Assembly (NCBI RefSeq): GCF_014164785.1
Contig: NZ_JACJFN010000002.1
Span: 310,001-374,000, forward strand
From: Aquipseudomonas guryensis
Lineage (GTDB): Bacteria; Pseudomonadota; Gammaproteobacteria; Pseudomonadales; Pseudomonadaceae
Length of the DNA stretch: 64,000 nt
Reading direction: 5' to 3'
A program made the translations under genes and the position numbers. Shown piece after piece: positions 54,524-63,981 of the stretch (its first letter is position 1; every line of letters starts with the position of its first letter). The notes under the pieces were generated by a model. The model saw only the letters and a program-made list of their open reading frames with translations, searched no databases and was not told the origin of the DNA.

Positions 54524-55603
54524 ATGCGTGAGCCCGTTCTGCGGCCCACCCGCTCCGGCAACCTGCACTCCGTCCAGGTTTTCAATCGTATTCAATCACC
54601 GCTGGCCAAGGCTTTGTCTGTGCTCGGTGTCGTCTCTGCCCTGGCGTTGGCTGCACCCACGCAAACCGTCGCCGCGGAAGCTGCTGCGGTGTTCGCCATC
54701 GAGTCACCCAAGGCTGCCAGCAGCCTGCTGCTGGATATTGCCCATGCCGGCAAGCGTCTGGTGGCGGTAGGTGATCGTGGCCATATCCTGTTTTCCGACG
54801 ACTCCGGACGCAACTGGGTTCAGGCCCGTGTGCCGTCCCGGCAGATGCTCACCGGCGTGTTCTTTGTCGATGACAAGAAAGGCTGGGCCGTCGGTCACGA
54901 TGCGCAGATTCTGGCCACCACTGACGGTGGTGCCAACTGGACCCTGCAGCACGAAGACCTCGAACGTGAAGCCCCGCTGCTGGATATCTGGTTCCAGGAC
55001 GAGAACCGTGGCTATGCCGTGGGTGCATATGGCGCGTTGCTGGAAACCAGCGATGCCGGCAAGACCTGGAACGATGTCAGCGACCGCCTGGACAACGAAG
55101 ACGGCTATCACCTGAACGGCATTGCCGCCGTCAAGGATGCTGGCCTGTTCGTGGTGGGCGAGCAGGGCAGCATGTTCCGCTCCGCCGACTGGGGGCAGAC
55201 CTGGGAACGCGTGACGGGCCCGTATGAAGGTTCGCTTTTTGGCGCGCAAGGTACTACCAGCCCGAACACCCTGCTGGTGTATGGCCTGCGCGGAAATCTG
55301 TTCCGCTCGGCCGACTTCGGTAACACCTGGCAAGCCCTGCAGCTGCGCTCCGATTCCGGCGTGCTGGAGTTCGGCCTGGCCGGCAGCAGCCTGCTCAAGG
55401 ATGGCTCTGTGGTCATCGTCGGGCATGGTGGCAGTGTGCTGAAGAGCACGGACGCTGGGCGCAGCTTCTCCGTGGTCAACCGTTCCGACCGTGCCTCTCT
55501 GGCCGGCGTAACAGATGATGCGGCAGGCAACCTGATCCTCGTCGGTCAAGGTGGCGCGCTGCTCGCGACAGAGAATGGCGCCACACCGGGCCAACAACAA
55601 TAA
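54524..55603 (+). CDS. YCF48-like beta-propeller exported protein
   Basis: The 359-residue protein has an extended N-terminal region, a hydrophobic export segment (ALSVLGVVSALALAAP) with cleavage near AA|E, and then repeated BNR/YCF48 blades of the type G-x-x-x-S-x-D-x-G-x-x-W (SDDSGRNW, TTDGGANW, TSDAGKTW, SADWGQTW, SADFGNTW, STDAGRSF). At least six blades can be counted. YCF48 in plastids is an assembly factor; bacterial homologues next to RND genes probably assist the permease in the periplasm. The ATG at 54524 has an AGGGGGAA box. The RND gene follows after 17 bases. Confidence 0.88.
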   Translation: MREPVLRPTRSGNLHSVQVFNRIQSPLAKALSVLGVVSALALAAPTQTVAAEAAAVFAIESPKAASSLLLDIAHAGKRLVAVGDRGHILFSDDSGRNWVQARVPSRQMLTGVFFVDDKKGWAVGHDAQILATTDGGANWTLQHEDLEREAPLLDIWFQDENRGYAVGAYGALLETSDAGKTWNDVSDRLDNEDGYHLNGIAAVKDAGLFVVGEQGSMFRSADWGQTWERVTGPYEGSLFGAQGTTSPNTLLVYGLRGNLFRSADFGNTWQALQLRSDSGVLEFGLAGSSLLKDGSVVIVGHGGSVLKSTDAGRSFSVVNRSDRASLAGVTDDAAGNLILVGQGGALLATENGATPGQQQ

Positions 55604-55620
55604 GCCGGGCTTTTTAGGGT

Positions 55621-58008
55621 ATGAGTACGATGAGTAGCCATCACCAGGACAAGGCAACCTTTCTGGAACGCCTGATTTTCAACAACCGGCCGATAGTGAT
55701 CACACTCTGTCTGCTGGTCACCGCGTTCCTGCTCTGGCAGGCCTCGATGATTCGTCCCTCGACCAGTTTCGAGAAGATGATTCCGCTGGATCACCCCTTC
55801 ATCCAGAAGATGATGGAACACCGCAACGACCTGGCCAACCTCGGTAATACCGTGCGTATTTCCGTGGAAGCCAAGGACGGTGACATCTTCAGCAAGGAGT
55901 ACATGGAGACGCTTAAGCAGATCCATGACGAGGTGTTCTACATCTCCGGCGTCGATCGTTCCGGCTTGAAGTCGCTGTGGAGTCCCAGCGTGCGCTGGAC
56001 CGAAGTGACCGAAGAGGGCTTCGACGGCGGTGAAGTAATCCCGCAGACGTACGACGGCTCGCCGCAGAGCCTGGAAGAGTTGCGTGGCAACGTGCTCAAG
56101 TCGGGTCAGGTCGGTCGCCTGGTGGCGAACAACTTCAAGTCCAGCATCGTCGACGTGCCGCTCCTGGAGTCCTATCCGAACCCGGAAAACCAGAGCGAGC
56201 TGCTCAAGCTCGACTATCGCCAGTTCTCCCACGAGCTGGAAGACAAGATCCGCACCAAGTTCCAGGCGCAGAACCCCAATGTGCAGATCCACATTGTTGG
56301 TTTTGCCAAGAAGGTCGGTGACCTGATCGACGGCCTGATCATGGTCGTGGCGTTCTTCGGCATCGCCCTGGCCATCACCCTGGTGCTGCTGTACTGGTTC
56401 AGCTGGTGTATCCGATCCACCATCTCGGTGGTCTCGACCACCCTGATCGCGGTGATCTGGCAGCTGGGCCTGATGCACCTGGTCGGCTTCGGTCTCGACC
56501 CGTACTCGATGCTGGTGCCGTTCCTGATCTTCGCCATTGGTATCTCCCACGGCGTGCAGAAGATCAACGGTATCGCCCTGCAGTCGAGTGATGCCGACAA
56601 CGCCCTGACCGCCGCCCGTCGCACCTTCCGTCAGCTGTTCCTGCCGGGGATGATCGCCATCCTGGTGGACGCTGTCGGCTTCATCACCCTGCTGGTAATC
56701 GATATCGGCGTGATCCGCGAGCTGGCCATTGGCGCCTCCATCGGTGTCGGCGTGATCGTCTTCACCAACCTGATCCTGCTGCCGGTAGCGATTTCCTACA
56801 TCGGTATCAGCAAGAAGGCGGTCGAGCGCAGCAAGAAGGACGCCTGCCGCGAGCATCCGTTCTGGCGCCTGCTGTCCAACTTCGCCCATCCGGTGGTGGC
56901 ACCGATCTCGGTCGTTATCGCCCTGACCGCAGGTGTCGGTGGTTTCTGGTACCAGAAGGCCAACCTGCAGATCGGTGACCTCGATCAGGGTGCGCCGGAA
57001 CTGCGTCCGGACTCGCGCTACAACCAGGACAACAACTTCATTATCAGCAACTATTCGACCAGCTCCGATGTGCTGGTGGTGATGGTCAAGACTGCCAATG
57101 AAGGTTGCTCGACTTACGAAGCCATGGCGCCGATGGACGAGCTGATGTGGCGCATGCAGAACACCGAGGGCGTGCAATCGGCCATTTCCATGGTCAGCGT
57201 GTCCAAGCAGGTGATCAAGGGCATGAACGAGGGCAACCTGAAATGGGAAACCCTGTCGCGCAACCCGGACGTGCTGAACAACTCCATTGCCCGTGCCGAT
57301 GGCCTGTACAACGCTGATTGCTCGCTGGCACCGGTGCTGGTGTTCCTCAACGACCACAAGGCGGAAACCCTCAAGCGCGCCGTAGGTGTGGTGCAGGAGT
57401 TCGCCGATGAGCACAACAAGGACGGTCTGGAGTTCCTCCTGGCTGCCGGTAACGCTGGTATCGAGGCTGCGACCAACGAGGTCATTGCCAAGTCCGAGCT
57501 GATCATCCTGGTGCTGGTGTACATCTGTGTGGCGGTGATGTGTCTGATCACCTTCCGCTCGTTTGGCGCCATGCTGTGCATCATCCTGCCACTGATCCTC
57601 ACCTCCATCCTGGGTAACGCCCTGATGGCCTGGCTGGGTATCGGCGTGAAGGTGGCGACTCTGCCGGTGATCGCGCTGGGTGTGGGTATCGGTGTCGACT
57701 ACGGCATCTACATCTACAGCCGTCTGGAGAGTTTCCTGCGTGCCGGCATGACCCTGCAGGAAGCCTACTACCAGACCCTGAAGTCCACTGGTAAGGCCGT
57801 GCTGTTCACCGGTCTGTGCCTGGCCATCGGTGTGGTGACTTGGATCTTCTCGGCGATCAAGTTCCAGGCTGACATGGGTCTGATGCTGACCTTCATGCTG
57901 CTGTGGAACATGTTCGGTGCCTTGTGGCTGCTGCCAGCCCTGGCGCGCTTCCTGATCAAGCCGGAGAAACTGGCCGGCAAGGTCGGTGGTTCGCTGTTCG
58001 CGCACTGA
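55621..58008 (+). CDS. RND/MMPL-superfamily membrane permease
   Basis: The 795-residue inner-membrane protein has the two-fold RND layout. The first membrane helix is at about 25-43, a periplasmic domain follows to about 230, then five helices including SMLVPFLIFAIGISHGVQKING. A second periplasmic domain covers about 440-620, then five more helices including ALGVGIGVDYGIYIYSRLES. It is shorter than drug-efflux RND pumps (about 1030 residues) and of the MMPL/HpnN class that moves lipids or other hydrophobic molecules. Direction and cargo are unknown. It is co-transcribed with the YCF48-like gene and ends at a strong terminator. Confidence 0.9.
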   Translation: MSTMSSHHQDKATFLERLIFNNRPIVITLCLLVTAFLLWQASMIRPSTSFEKMIPLDHPFIQKMMEHRNDLANLGNTVRISVEAKDGDIFSKEYMETLKQIHDEVFYISGVDRSGLKSLWSPSVRWTEVTEEGFDGGEVIPQTYDGSPQSLEELRGNVLKSGQVGRLVANNFKSSIVDVPLLESYPNPENQSELLKLDYRQFSHELEDKIRTKFQAQNPNVQIHIVGFAKKVGDLIDGLIMVVAFFGIALAITLVLLYWFSWCIRSTISVVSTTLIAVIWQLGLMHLVGFGLDPYSMLVPFLIFAIGISHGVQKINGIALQSSDADNALTAARRTFRQLFLPGMIAILVDAVGFITLLVIDIGVIRELAIGASIGVGVIVFTNLILLPVAISYIGISKKAVERSKKDACREHPFWRLLSNFAHPVVAPISVVIALTAGVGGFWYQKANLQIGDLDQGAPELRPDSRYNQDNNFIISNYSTSSDVLVVMVKTANEGCSTYEAMAPMDELMWRMQNTEGVQSAISMVSVSKQVIKGMNEGNLKWETLSRNPDVLNNSIARADGLYNADCSLAPVLVFLNDHKAETLKRAVGVVQEFADEHNKDGLEFLLAAGNAGIEAATNEVIAKSELIILVLVYICVAVMCLITFRSFGAMLCIILPLILTSILGNALMAWLGIGVKVATLPVIALGVGIGVDYGIYIYSRLESFLRAGMTLQEAYYQTLKSTGKAVLFTGLCLAIGVVTWIFSAIKFQADMGLMLTFMLLWNMFGALWLLPALARFLIKPEKLAGKVGGSLFAH

Positions 58009-58026
58009 TCCTCTAGTGCTGTACAA

Positions 58027-58053
58027 GAGGGCTCCTTCGGGAGCCCTTTTTAT
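58027..58053 (+). terminator. Rho-independent terminator of the RND operon
   Basis: GGGCTCC-TTCG-GGAGCCC, a 7-base stem capped by a stable TTCG tetraloop, is followed by TTTTTATT, about 20 bases after the RND stop. Confidence 0.93.
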
Positions 58054-58258
58054 TGCTCGCTATTTAGGCGGGTGCTGTTTTTCGCTCAAGCGGCTTTGCG
58101 GCTGAAGCGACAGCTATGATCGCCAGTTGCCTGTGCGTTTGGGGCTATGGCCGGTGTAACGGCAGGGAAGGGTAGGCCAAGTAGGCTGTTCGGGCTTGGC
58201 TGCCGGTAGTGGAGCACTGAGGGGGCTTCGGCAGCGGGGTGCGACAAATCGCAGGCAA

Positions 58259-58288
58259 GAAAAAGCCGCCTTGCGGCGGCTCTTTCAC
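58259..58288 (-). terminator. Rho-independent terminator of the ETF-QO gene
   Basis: Read on the minus strand, AGCCGCC-GCAA-GGCGGCT forms a stem followed by a run of T (58261-58265 are A on the plus strand), about a dozen bases after the ETF-QO stop. Confidence 0.9.
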
Positions 58289-58299
58289 TACGGCTCGAA

Positions 58300-59964
58300 T
58301 TACATGTTGGGGTAGTTCGGGCCGCCAGTGCCTTCCGGAGCGATCCAGGTGATGTTCTGGGCCGGGTCCTTGATATCACAGGTCTTGCAGTGCACGCAGT
58401 TCTGCGCGTTGATCTGGAACTTCTTCTCGCCGTCTTCCTGGGTGACGATTTCGTACACGCCAGCCGGGCAGTAGCGCTGCGCCGGTTCGTCGTACAGCGG
58501 CAGGTTCTTGCTCAACGGAATGCTGGCGTCGGCCAGTTTCAGGTGGCAAGGCTGCTCTTCCTCGTGGTTGGTGTTGGACAGGAACACTGAGGACAGTTTG
58601 TCGAAGCTCAGCTTGCCGTCCGGCTTCGGATAGTCGATACGCTTCGATTCTGCAGCGGGCTTCAGGCAGGCATAGTCCGGCTTGGTGTCGTGCAGGGTGA
58701 AGGGGATCTTGCCGCCGAAGACGTTCTGGTCCAGCCAGTTAATGCCGCCACCGATCAGCGGGCCGAACTTGTGCAGGGCCGGGCCGAAGTTACGGCTGCG
58801 GAACAGCTCATCGTACAGCCAGCTGGCTTTGAAGCCATCGACGTAGCCATTGAGCAGATCGCCGCCCTGGCCATCGGCCAGCAGCACGTCGGCTACCGCT
58901 TCGGCAGCCAGCATGCCGGACTTCATGGCAGTGTGACTGCCCTTGATCTTGGCGAAGTTCAGGGTGCCGAGGTCGCAACCGATCAGGGCGCCGCCCGGGA
59001 AGACCATCTTCGGTAGCGAGTTCAGGCCGCCTTTGCAGATGGCGCGAGCGCCGTAGGCCACGCGCTTGCCGCCTTCCAGGTACTGCTTGATCACCGGGTG
59101 GTGCTTGTAGCGCTGGAACTCGTCGAACGGCGACAAGTAAGGGTTGCCGTAGGACAGGTCGACGATCAGGCCGACCACCACCTGGTTGTTTTCCAGGTGA
59201 TAGAGGAAGGAGCCACCGGTGTTCTCGGTGCCGACCACGTCCAGCGGCCAGCCGGCGGTGTGCACCACCAGGCCCTGCTCGTGCTTGGCCGGGTCGATGT
59301 CCCAGATTTCCTTGATGCCGATGCCGTAGTGCTGGGCGTCGGCTTCGCTGTCCAGGTTGAATTTCTTGATCAGCTGCTTGCCGATGTGGCCACGGCAGCC
59401 TTCGGCGAACAGGGTGTACTTGCCACGCAGTTCCATGCCGGGGGTGTAATAGCCTTCCTTCGGATGGCCTTCACGGTCGACACCCAGGTCACCGGTGACG
59501 ATACCGCGCACTACGCCATTCTCGTCGATCAGGGCTTCCTGGGCGGCGAAGCCCGGGTAGATTTCGACGCCGAGGGCTTCGGCCTGCTGGGCCAGCCAGC
59601 GGCACAGGTTGCCCAGGGAGATGATGTAGTTGCCCTCGTTGTGCATGGTTTTCGGCACGAACAGGTCGGGGACTTTGATCGCGCCTTCGGCGCTTTTCAG
59701 CATGTAGATGTCGTCGCGCTTGACCGGCGTGTTCAGCGGGGCGCCGAGCTCCTGCCAGTTGGGGAACAGCTCGTTCAGCGCGCGCGGCTCGAACACCGCG
59801 CCCGAGAGGATGTGAGCGCCGACTTCGGAACCCTTCTCGACCACGCAGACGCTGATCTCTTTGCCGGCGTCGGCGGCCTTCTGCTTCAGTCGGCAGGCGG
59901 CGGACAGACCGGACGGGCCGGCACCGACGATGACGACGTCGAATTCCATAAATTCGCGTTCCAC
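58300..59964 (-). CDS. Electron-transfer flavoprotein-ubiquinone oxidoreductase
   Basis: The 554-residue membrane-associated flavoprotein passes electrons from reduced ETF to ubiquinone, linking acyl-CoA dehydrogenases to respiration. The FAD loop VVIVGAGPSGLSAACRL is at the N-terminus, EKGSEVGAHILSGAV follows, and a C-terminal 4Fe-4S ferredoxin-like site has CPAGVYE and CVHCKTCDIKDP. The GTG start (MEREFMEFDVV) has an AGGAGA box 6 bases upstream; the ATG five codons later lacks one. It is divergent from etfBA. Confidence 0.95.
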   Translation of the reverse strand: MEREFMEFDVVIVGAGPSGLSAACRLKQKAADAGKEISVCVVEKGSEVGAHILSGAVFEPRALNELFPNWQELGAPLNTPVKRDDIYMLKSAEGAIKVPDLFVPKTMHNEGNYIISLGNLCRWLAQQAEALGVEIYPGFAAQEALIDENGVVRGIVTGDLGVDREGHPKEGYYTPGMELRGKYTLFAEGCRGHIGKQLIKKFNLDSEADAQHYGIGIKEIWDIDPAKHEQGLVVHTAGWPLDVVGTENTGGSFLYHLENNQVVVGLIVDLSYGNPYLSPFDEFQRYKHHPVIKQYLEGGKRVAYGARAICKGGLNSLPKMVFPGGALIGCDLGTLNFAKIKGSHTAMKSGMLAAEAVADVLLADGQGGDLLNGYVDGFKASWLYDELFRSRNFGPALHKFGPLIGGGINWLDQNVFGGKIPFTLHDTKPDYACLKPAAESKRIDYPKPDGKLSFDKLSSVFLSNTNHEEEQPCHLKLADASIPLSKNLPLYDEPAQRYCPAGVYEIVTQEDGEKKFQINAQNCVHCKTCDIKDPAQNITWIAPEGTGGPNYPNM

Positions 59965-60288
59965 AGAAATCTCCTACTCAAGGCTCTTCGGTGTTATTGA
60001 TTTTGCTTTGGGGCTAGGCTTTCTCTGGCCTGCGCGTGGGCATTATATCTACAGCCTCGGACTCGTCCAATACAAACGTTTGTTTGAATTTTGTTAAACC
60101 CCGGCCGTACAAGGCTTGGCGGCGGATGGAAGGGCGGTTTTTCGTGTTGACCGAAAAAGGCGTTCCGGTCAAGATACGGTCGGTTTTGCGTTCGCCGTAT
60201 GGGCTGACCGTCGGTTCCGGCCGACCTGCATCACCGGCCAGGCTCGACTTGGCGACATTCTTATTCACCGGAGAGTAACGAGGAATCC
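59965..60288. other. Divergent control region of the etf genes
   Basis: The 324-base gap between ETF-QO and etfB carries both promoters. It contains a PsrA-type operator (60073-60086) in its AT-richer left part. The right part has GCCGACC/GGTCGGC-like short repeats, and GAGGAA close to the etfB start as ribosome binding site. I cannot assign -35/-10 boxes with confidence and see no gene. Confidence 0.6.
60073..60086. promoter_or_regulatory. PsrA-type operator
   Basis: CAAAC-GTTT-GTTTG fits the consensus described for PsrA in P. aeruginosa, (G/C)AAAC-N(2-4)-GTTT(G/C). PsrA is a TetR-family repressor released by long-chain fatty acids that controls beta-oxidation and etf genes. The site lies about 110 bases before ETF-QO and 200 before etfB. 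PsrA itself is not in the window. Confidence 0.65.
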
Positions 60289-61038
60289 ATGAAGGTTCTT
60301 GTAGCTGTCAAACGAGTGGTCGACTACAACGTCAAAGTTCGCGTCAAAGCGGACAACTCCGGCGTCGACCTCGCCAACGTCAAGATGTCGATGAACCCCT
60401 TCTGCGAAATCGCCGTGGAAGAAGCCGTACGCCTGAAAGAAAAGGGTGTTGCGAGCGAAATCGTCGTCGTCACCATCGGCCCGAACACCGCTCAGGAGCA
60501 GCTGCGTACCGCTCTGGCTCTGGGTGCTGACCGTGCCATCCTGGTCGAGTCCAACGACGAGCTGAACTCTCTGGCCGTGGCCAAACTGCTGAAAGCCGTG
60601 GTTGATAAAGAGCAGCCGCAGCTGGTCATCATGGGCAAGCAGGCCATCGACAGCGACAACAACCAGACCGGCCAGATGCTGGGCGCCCTGACTGGTTACG
60701 GCCAAGGCACCTTCGCTTCGAAAGTCGAAGTGGCTGGCGACAAGGTCAATGTGACTCGCGAAATCGACGGCGGTCTGCAGACCGTTGCGCTGAATCTGCC
60801 GGCAATCGTCACCACCGACCTGCGCCTGAACGAACCGCGCTATGCGTCGCTGCCGAACATCATGAAAGCCAAGAAGAAGCCGCTGGACGTGGTTACCCCG
60901 GACGCCCTGGGTGTTTCCACCGCTTCCACCGTCAAGACCCTGAAAGTCGAAGCGCCTGCTGCCCGCAGCGCCGGCATCAAGGTCAAGTCCGTGGCTGAAC
61001 TGGTCGAGAAACTGAAGAACGAGGCGAAGGTAATCTAA
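60289..61038 (+). CDS. etfB: Electron transfer flavoprotein beta subunit
   Basis: The 249-residue protein is the AMP-binding small subunit of ETF, which collects electrons from acyl-CoA dehydrogenases. The start [18 protein letters not shown], the central [25 protein letters not shown] and the signature [24 protein letters not shown] are diagnostic. The recognition loop near 190-200 ([16 protein letters not shown]) that docks partner dehydrogenases is intact. etfA begins on the next base after the stop. Confidence 0.97.
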   Translation: MKVLVAVKRVVDYNVKVRVKADNSGVDLANVKMSMNPFCEIAVEEAVRLKEKGVASEIVVVTIGPNTAQEQLRTALALGADRAILVESNDELNSLAVAKLLKAVVDKEQPQLVIMGKQAIDSDNNQTGQMLGALTGYGQGTFASKVEVAGDKVNVTREIDGGLQTVALNLPAIVTTDLRLNEPRYASLPNIMKAKKKPLDVVTPDALGVSTASTVKTLKVEAPAARSAGIKVKSVAELVEKLKNEAKVI

Positions 61039-61968
61039 ATGACTATCCTGGTTATCGCTGAACACACCAATGCTGCCCTGGCGCCTGCCACGCTGAACAC
61101 TGTTGCCGCTGCCGCGAAAATCGGTGGCGACATCCATGTTCTGGTTGCTGGCGCTGCTTGCGGCGCTGCTGCTGAAGCTGCTGCCAAGATCGCTGGCGTA
61201 GCCAAGGTTCTGGTTGCCGACAACGCTGCCTATGCTCATCAGCTGCCGGAAAACGTTGCGCCGCTGGTTGCCGAGCTGGGCAAGGGCTACAGCCACATCC
61301 TGGCTGCCGCCACCAGCAACGGCAAGAACGTGCTGCCGCGCGTTGCTGCCCAACTGGACGTCGATCAGATCTCCGAGATCATCGCCGTAGAAAGCGCCGA
61401 CACCTTCAAGCGCCCGATCTATGCCGGTAACGCCATTGCCACCGTGCAGTCTTCGGCTGCCGTGAAAGTGATCACCGTGCGTTCCACCGGTTTCGACCCG
61501 GTTGCCGCCGAAGGTGGTTCCGCTGCTGTTGAAGCGGTGAGCGGTGCGGCTGATGCTGGCAAATCCGCCTTCGTCGGCGAAGAGCTGGCCAAGTCTGATC
61601 GTCCGGAACTGACCGCTGCCAAGATCGTCGTTTCCGGCGGTCGTGGCATGCAGAACGGTGACAACTTCAAGCACCTGTACGCCCTGGCCGACAAGCTGGG
61701 CGCTGCTGTGGGTGCTTCGCGCGCCGCTGTCGACGCCGGTTTCGTACCGAACGACATGCAGGTTGGCCAGACCGGCAAGATCGTCGCACCGCAGCTGTAC
61801 ATCGCGGTCGGCATCTCCGGTGCCATTCAGCACCTAGCGGGCATGAAGGACTCCAAAGTGATCGTCGCGATCAACAAGGACGAAGAAGCGCCGATCTTCC
61901 AGGTGGCTGACTACGGCCTGGTCGCTGACCTGTTCGAAGCCGTACCGGAACTGGAAAAACTGGTGTAA
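61039..61968 (+). CDS. etfA: Electron transfer flavoprotein alpha subunit
   Basis: The 309-residue protein is the FAD-binding large subunit of ETF. The C-terminal FAD domain shows [53 protein letters not shown] in pieces, and [21 protein letters not shown]. It is translationally coupled to etfB with no gap, ensuring equal subunit amounts. A terminator follows. Confidence 0.97.
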   Translation: MTILVIAEHTNAALAPATLNTVAAAAKIGGDIHVLVAGAACGAAAEAAAKIAGVAKVLVADNAAYAHQLPENVAPLVAELGKGYSHILAAATSNGKNVLPRVAAQLDVDQISEIIAVESADTFKRPIYAGNAIATVQSSAAVKVITVRSTGFDPVAAEGGSAAVEAVSGAADAGKSAFVGEELAKSDRPELTAAKIVVSGGRGMQNGDNFKHLYALADKLGAAVGASRAAVDAGFVPNDMQVGQTGKIVAPQLYIAVGISGAIQHLAGMKDSKVIVAINKDEEAPIFQVADYGLVADLFEAVPELEKLV

Positions 61969-61992
61969 GCCAGCTTCCCGTTCCAAACAAGA

Positions 61993-62017
61993 AACCCGCT
62001 CATTGAGCGGGTTTTTT
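61993..62017 (+). terminator. Rho-independent terminator of etfBA
   Basis: AACCCGCTCATTGAGCGGGTT forms an 8-base or longer stem followed by TTTTT, about 25 bases after the etfA stop. Confidence 0.93.
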
Positions 62018-62109
62018 GTTGCCTGCGCTTAGAACCTGTCCACGATCTCCTGACTGTCGGCCATCCTGATTTAAAAATGGCTCTAATCCAGAAGATCGTA
62101 AACAGACTC

Positions 62110-63039
62110 CTAGTAGCGCTTGCTCTCGAGGAAGGCCTGATAGTGTCCGGCCGTCTCTTCGGGGCGTTCTATCATTGGCGCATGGCCGCAATCCTTCATG
62201 ATCACCACGCTGGGTTGGCGCAGCAGTGGCTTCATCACCTCGATGCTGGACACGTCCAGTACACGATCCTGCTCACCCCAGAGCAGCAGGGTTGGGGCCG
62301 AGATCTTCGGTAGCTCCGGTTCCAGCGGAATATAGCGCTCACGCAGTTGCGCGAAGATCCGGTCGTAGTGCGCCTGATTGGCCATGGACTGTTCGGCGAA
62401 GTGGCGCTTCAGCGAGTCGGGGAGGGGCGGTGGACTGACGAAGACGAAATTCATCAGTGTCTCGAAGTCCTCGGCCTTGCGTACCACCAACGGGTTGGGT
62501 TCGCCGCGCTCGATGCGTTCGAACATCTCGCTTTGCTTCGGCGAGGTCACGCCGGAGTTGTCCAGCAGCGCCAGGGTCACAACCTGTTCCGGGTGGCGCG
62601 CGGCGTATAGCGCAGCAATATGCCCGCCCATGGAATTGCCGATCAGGTGGGCTTGCTCGATGTCCAGGGCCTTGAGAAAGGCCTGCAGGCGCTCGGCCTG
62701 AGAGGCGACGTCATAATTGGCATCCTGCTTGCTGCTTTCACCGAAGCCGGGCAGGTCGAGGGCGATGACGTGATAGCGGTCGGTGAAGTGACGGGCGAAG
62801 CGCAGCCAGTTGTCGCGGTTGGCGCCGAAACCATGGATCATCACGATGGTCTCAGCATCTGCCGGGCCACCCTCGTAGTAGGTGATCTGCCCATTATCGA
62901 CCTGGATTTGCTTGGAGGAGAGGCCGGCCAAGCCACGTTCGACCAGCTGCACGCTGCCGATCAGTGCGCTCGGCGACAGGTAAAGCGCCCCGGCACCCGC
63001 AGCCAGCAGTAAAATGAGACCGAATAGGAGTTTTTTCAT
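62110..63039 (-). CDS. Lipase-like alpha/beta hydrolase, membrane anchored or exported
   Basis: The 309-residue protein begins with a signal anchor (MKKLLFGLILLLAAGAGALYL). An alpha/beta-hydrolase fold follows: HGFGANRDNW oxyanion loop, LIGNSMGGHIAAL with the nucleophilic Ser, WGEQDRVLD with the likely acid, and CGHAPMIERPEE with the catalytic His. The triad is complete. The substrate is probably an ester; it stands next to the etf genes as in P. aeruginosa (from memory). AAGGA precedes the ATG on the minus strand. Confidence 0.9.
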   Translation of the reverse strand: MKKLLFGLILLLAAGAGALYLSPSALIGSVQLVERGLAGLSSKQIQVDNGQITYYEGGPADAETIVMIHGFGANRDNWLRFARHFTDRYHVIALDLPGFGESSKQDANYDVASQAERLQAFLKALDIEQAHLIGNSMGGHIAALYAARHPEQVVTLALLDNSGVTSPKQSEMFERIERGEPNPLVVRKAEDFETLMNFVFVSPPPLPDSLKRHFAEQSMANQAHYDRIFAQLRERYIPLEPELPKISAPTLLLWGEQDRVLDVSSIEVMKPLLRQPSVVIMKDCGHAPMIERPEETAGHYQAFLESKRY

Positions 63040-63153
63040 GGCGAATCCTTATCGCTAATAATTATTTAGGTTGGCTTTACGCTAGCATTAATACGCTTCC
63101 GGGCTGTCAGATATGACGCATGCCTCTTTGAACATCAAGCCGGGACATTGCCC

Positions 63154-63981
63154 ATGCGCGCTCCGTCGTTTGTTACGTCTTCGCTGCTTCTGCTGAGTCT
63201 GCTGGCCCCGATGCTGGCAGTGGCAGCAGGCAAGTGCGAGCGCCTGGTGGCGACAGGTAATCCGGAGTACCCGCCTTACCTCTGGCGTGACCCGCAGAAT
63301 CCACAGAAGCTGATCGGCGCCAATGCCGATCTGTTGCAGCAGATCGGCGAGCAGATCGGCGTCGAGATCGAGGTCGTGCACACCGGTCCCTGGTCGCGCG
63401 CCCAGGATGAAGTGCGCACCGGCCGCGTCGATCTTTTGGCCGGCGCCTTCCTCACCTTGCCACGCCTGGAAAGCATGGATTACGTGCATCCGGCCTTCTA
63501 TATCACGCCGAGCATGGTCTGGGTGCGCAAGGGCCACGAGTTTCCCTACAGCGGCTGGGAAGACCTGCGCGGTCGCGTCGGCGGGACACTGGTCAACAAC
63601 AGTTTTGGCCAGCAGTTCGATGCCTTCGCCAAGGCCAACCTGACCCTGGAGAACGTGCCCAGCTTGACCCAGGCCTTCCAGAAACTGCTGCTCGGGCGCA
63701 CCGAATACGTGCTCTACGAACGCTACCCCGGCGTGGCACTGGCCAATACTCTTGGCCTGATGGAAGACCTACAGGCGCTGGAACCCCCAATTTCCAGCGA
63801 GGGCCTGTTCCTTACCCTGTCGCACAACTCCGCCTGCAACGATCCCTGGCTGCGCGGACAGTTGGCGAAAAAAATGACAGAATTGACCGCCACCGGGCTG
63901 CCGGAAACCTTGTTGCAACGCAATCTTGAGCGTTGGAAAGTCCAGCAGCTGCAGCCCGCCAGTGTCCCGCCGAGTGAGTAG
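63154..63981 (+). CDS. Periplasmic solute-binding protein, family 3-like
   Basis: The 275-residue exported protein has a signal peptide (SSLLLLSLLAPMLAVAAG|K) and the two-lobed amino-acid-binding fold. EYPPYLWRD, GANADLLQQIGEQIGVEIEVV and GRVDLLAGAFLTLPRLESMDYVHPAFY are typical of SBP family 3. No transporter permease is adjacent, so it may be an orphan receptor-like protein. I chose the ATG at 63154; an in-frame TTG is two codons upstream. A GTG with an AGGAAA box at 63992 may start a next gene that runs out of the window. Confidence 0.85.
   Translation: MRAPSFVTSSLLLLSLLAPMLAVAAGKCERLVATGNPEYPPYLWRDPQNPQKLIGANADLLQQIGEQIGVEIEVVHTGPWSRAQDEVRTGRVDLLAGAFLTLPRLESMDYVHPAFYITPSMVWVRKGHEFPYSGWEDLRGRVGGTLVNNSFGQQFDAFAKANLTLENVPSLTQAFQKLLLGRTEYVLYERYPGVALANTLGLMEDLQALEPPISSEGLFLTLSHNSACNDPWLRGQLAKKMTELTATGLPETLLQRNLERWKVQQLQPASVPPSE

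Noticed and set aside
55546..58026. 826-codon minus-strand frame opposite the RND gene
   Set aside because: The His/Gln/Asp-rich translation is typical of reading membrane-protein codons backwards.
60014..60268. 84-codon frames on both strands in the etf intergenic region
   Set aside because: They cover the PsrA-like operator and promoter region, lack ribosome binding sites and have no recognisable content.
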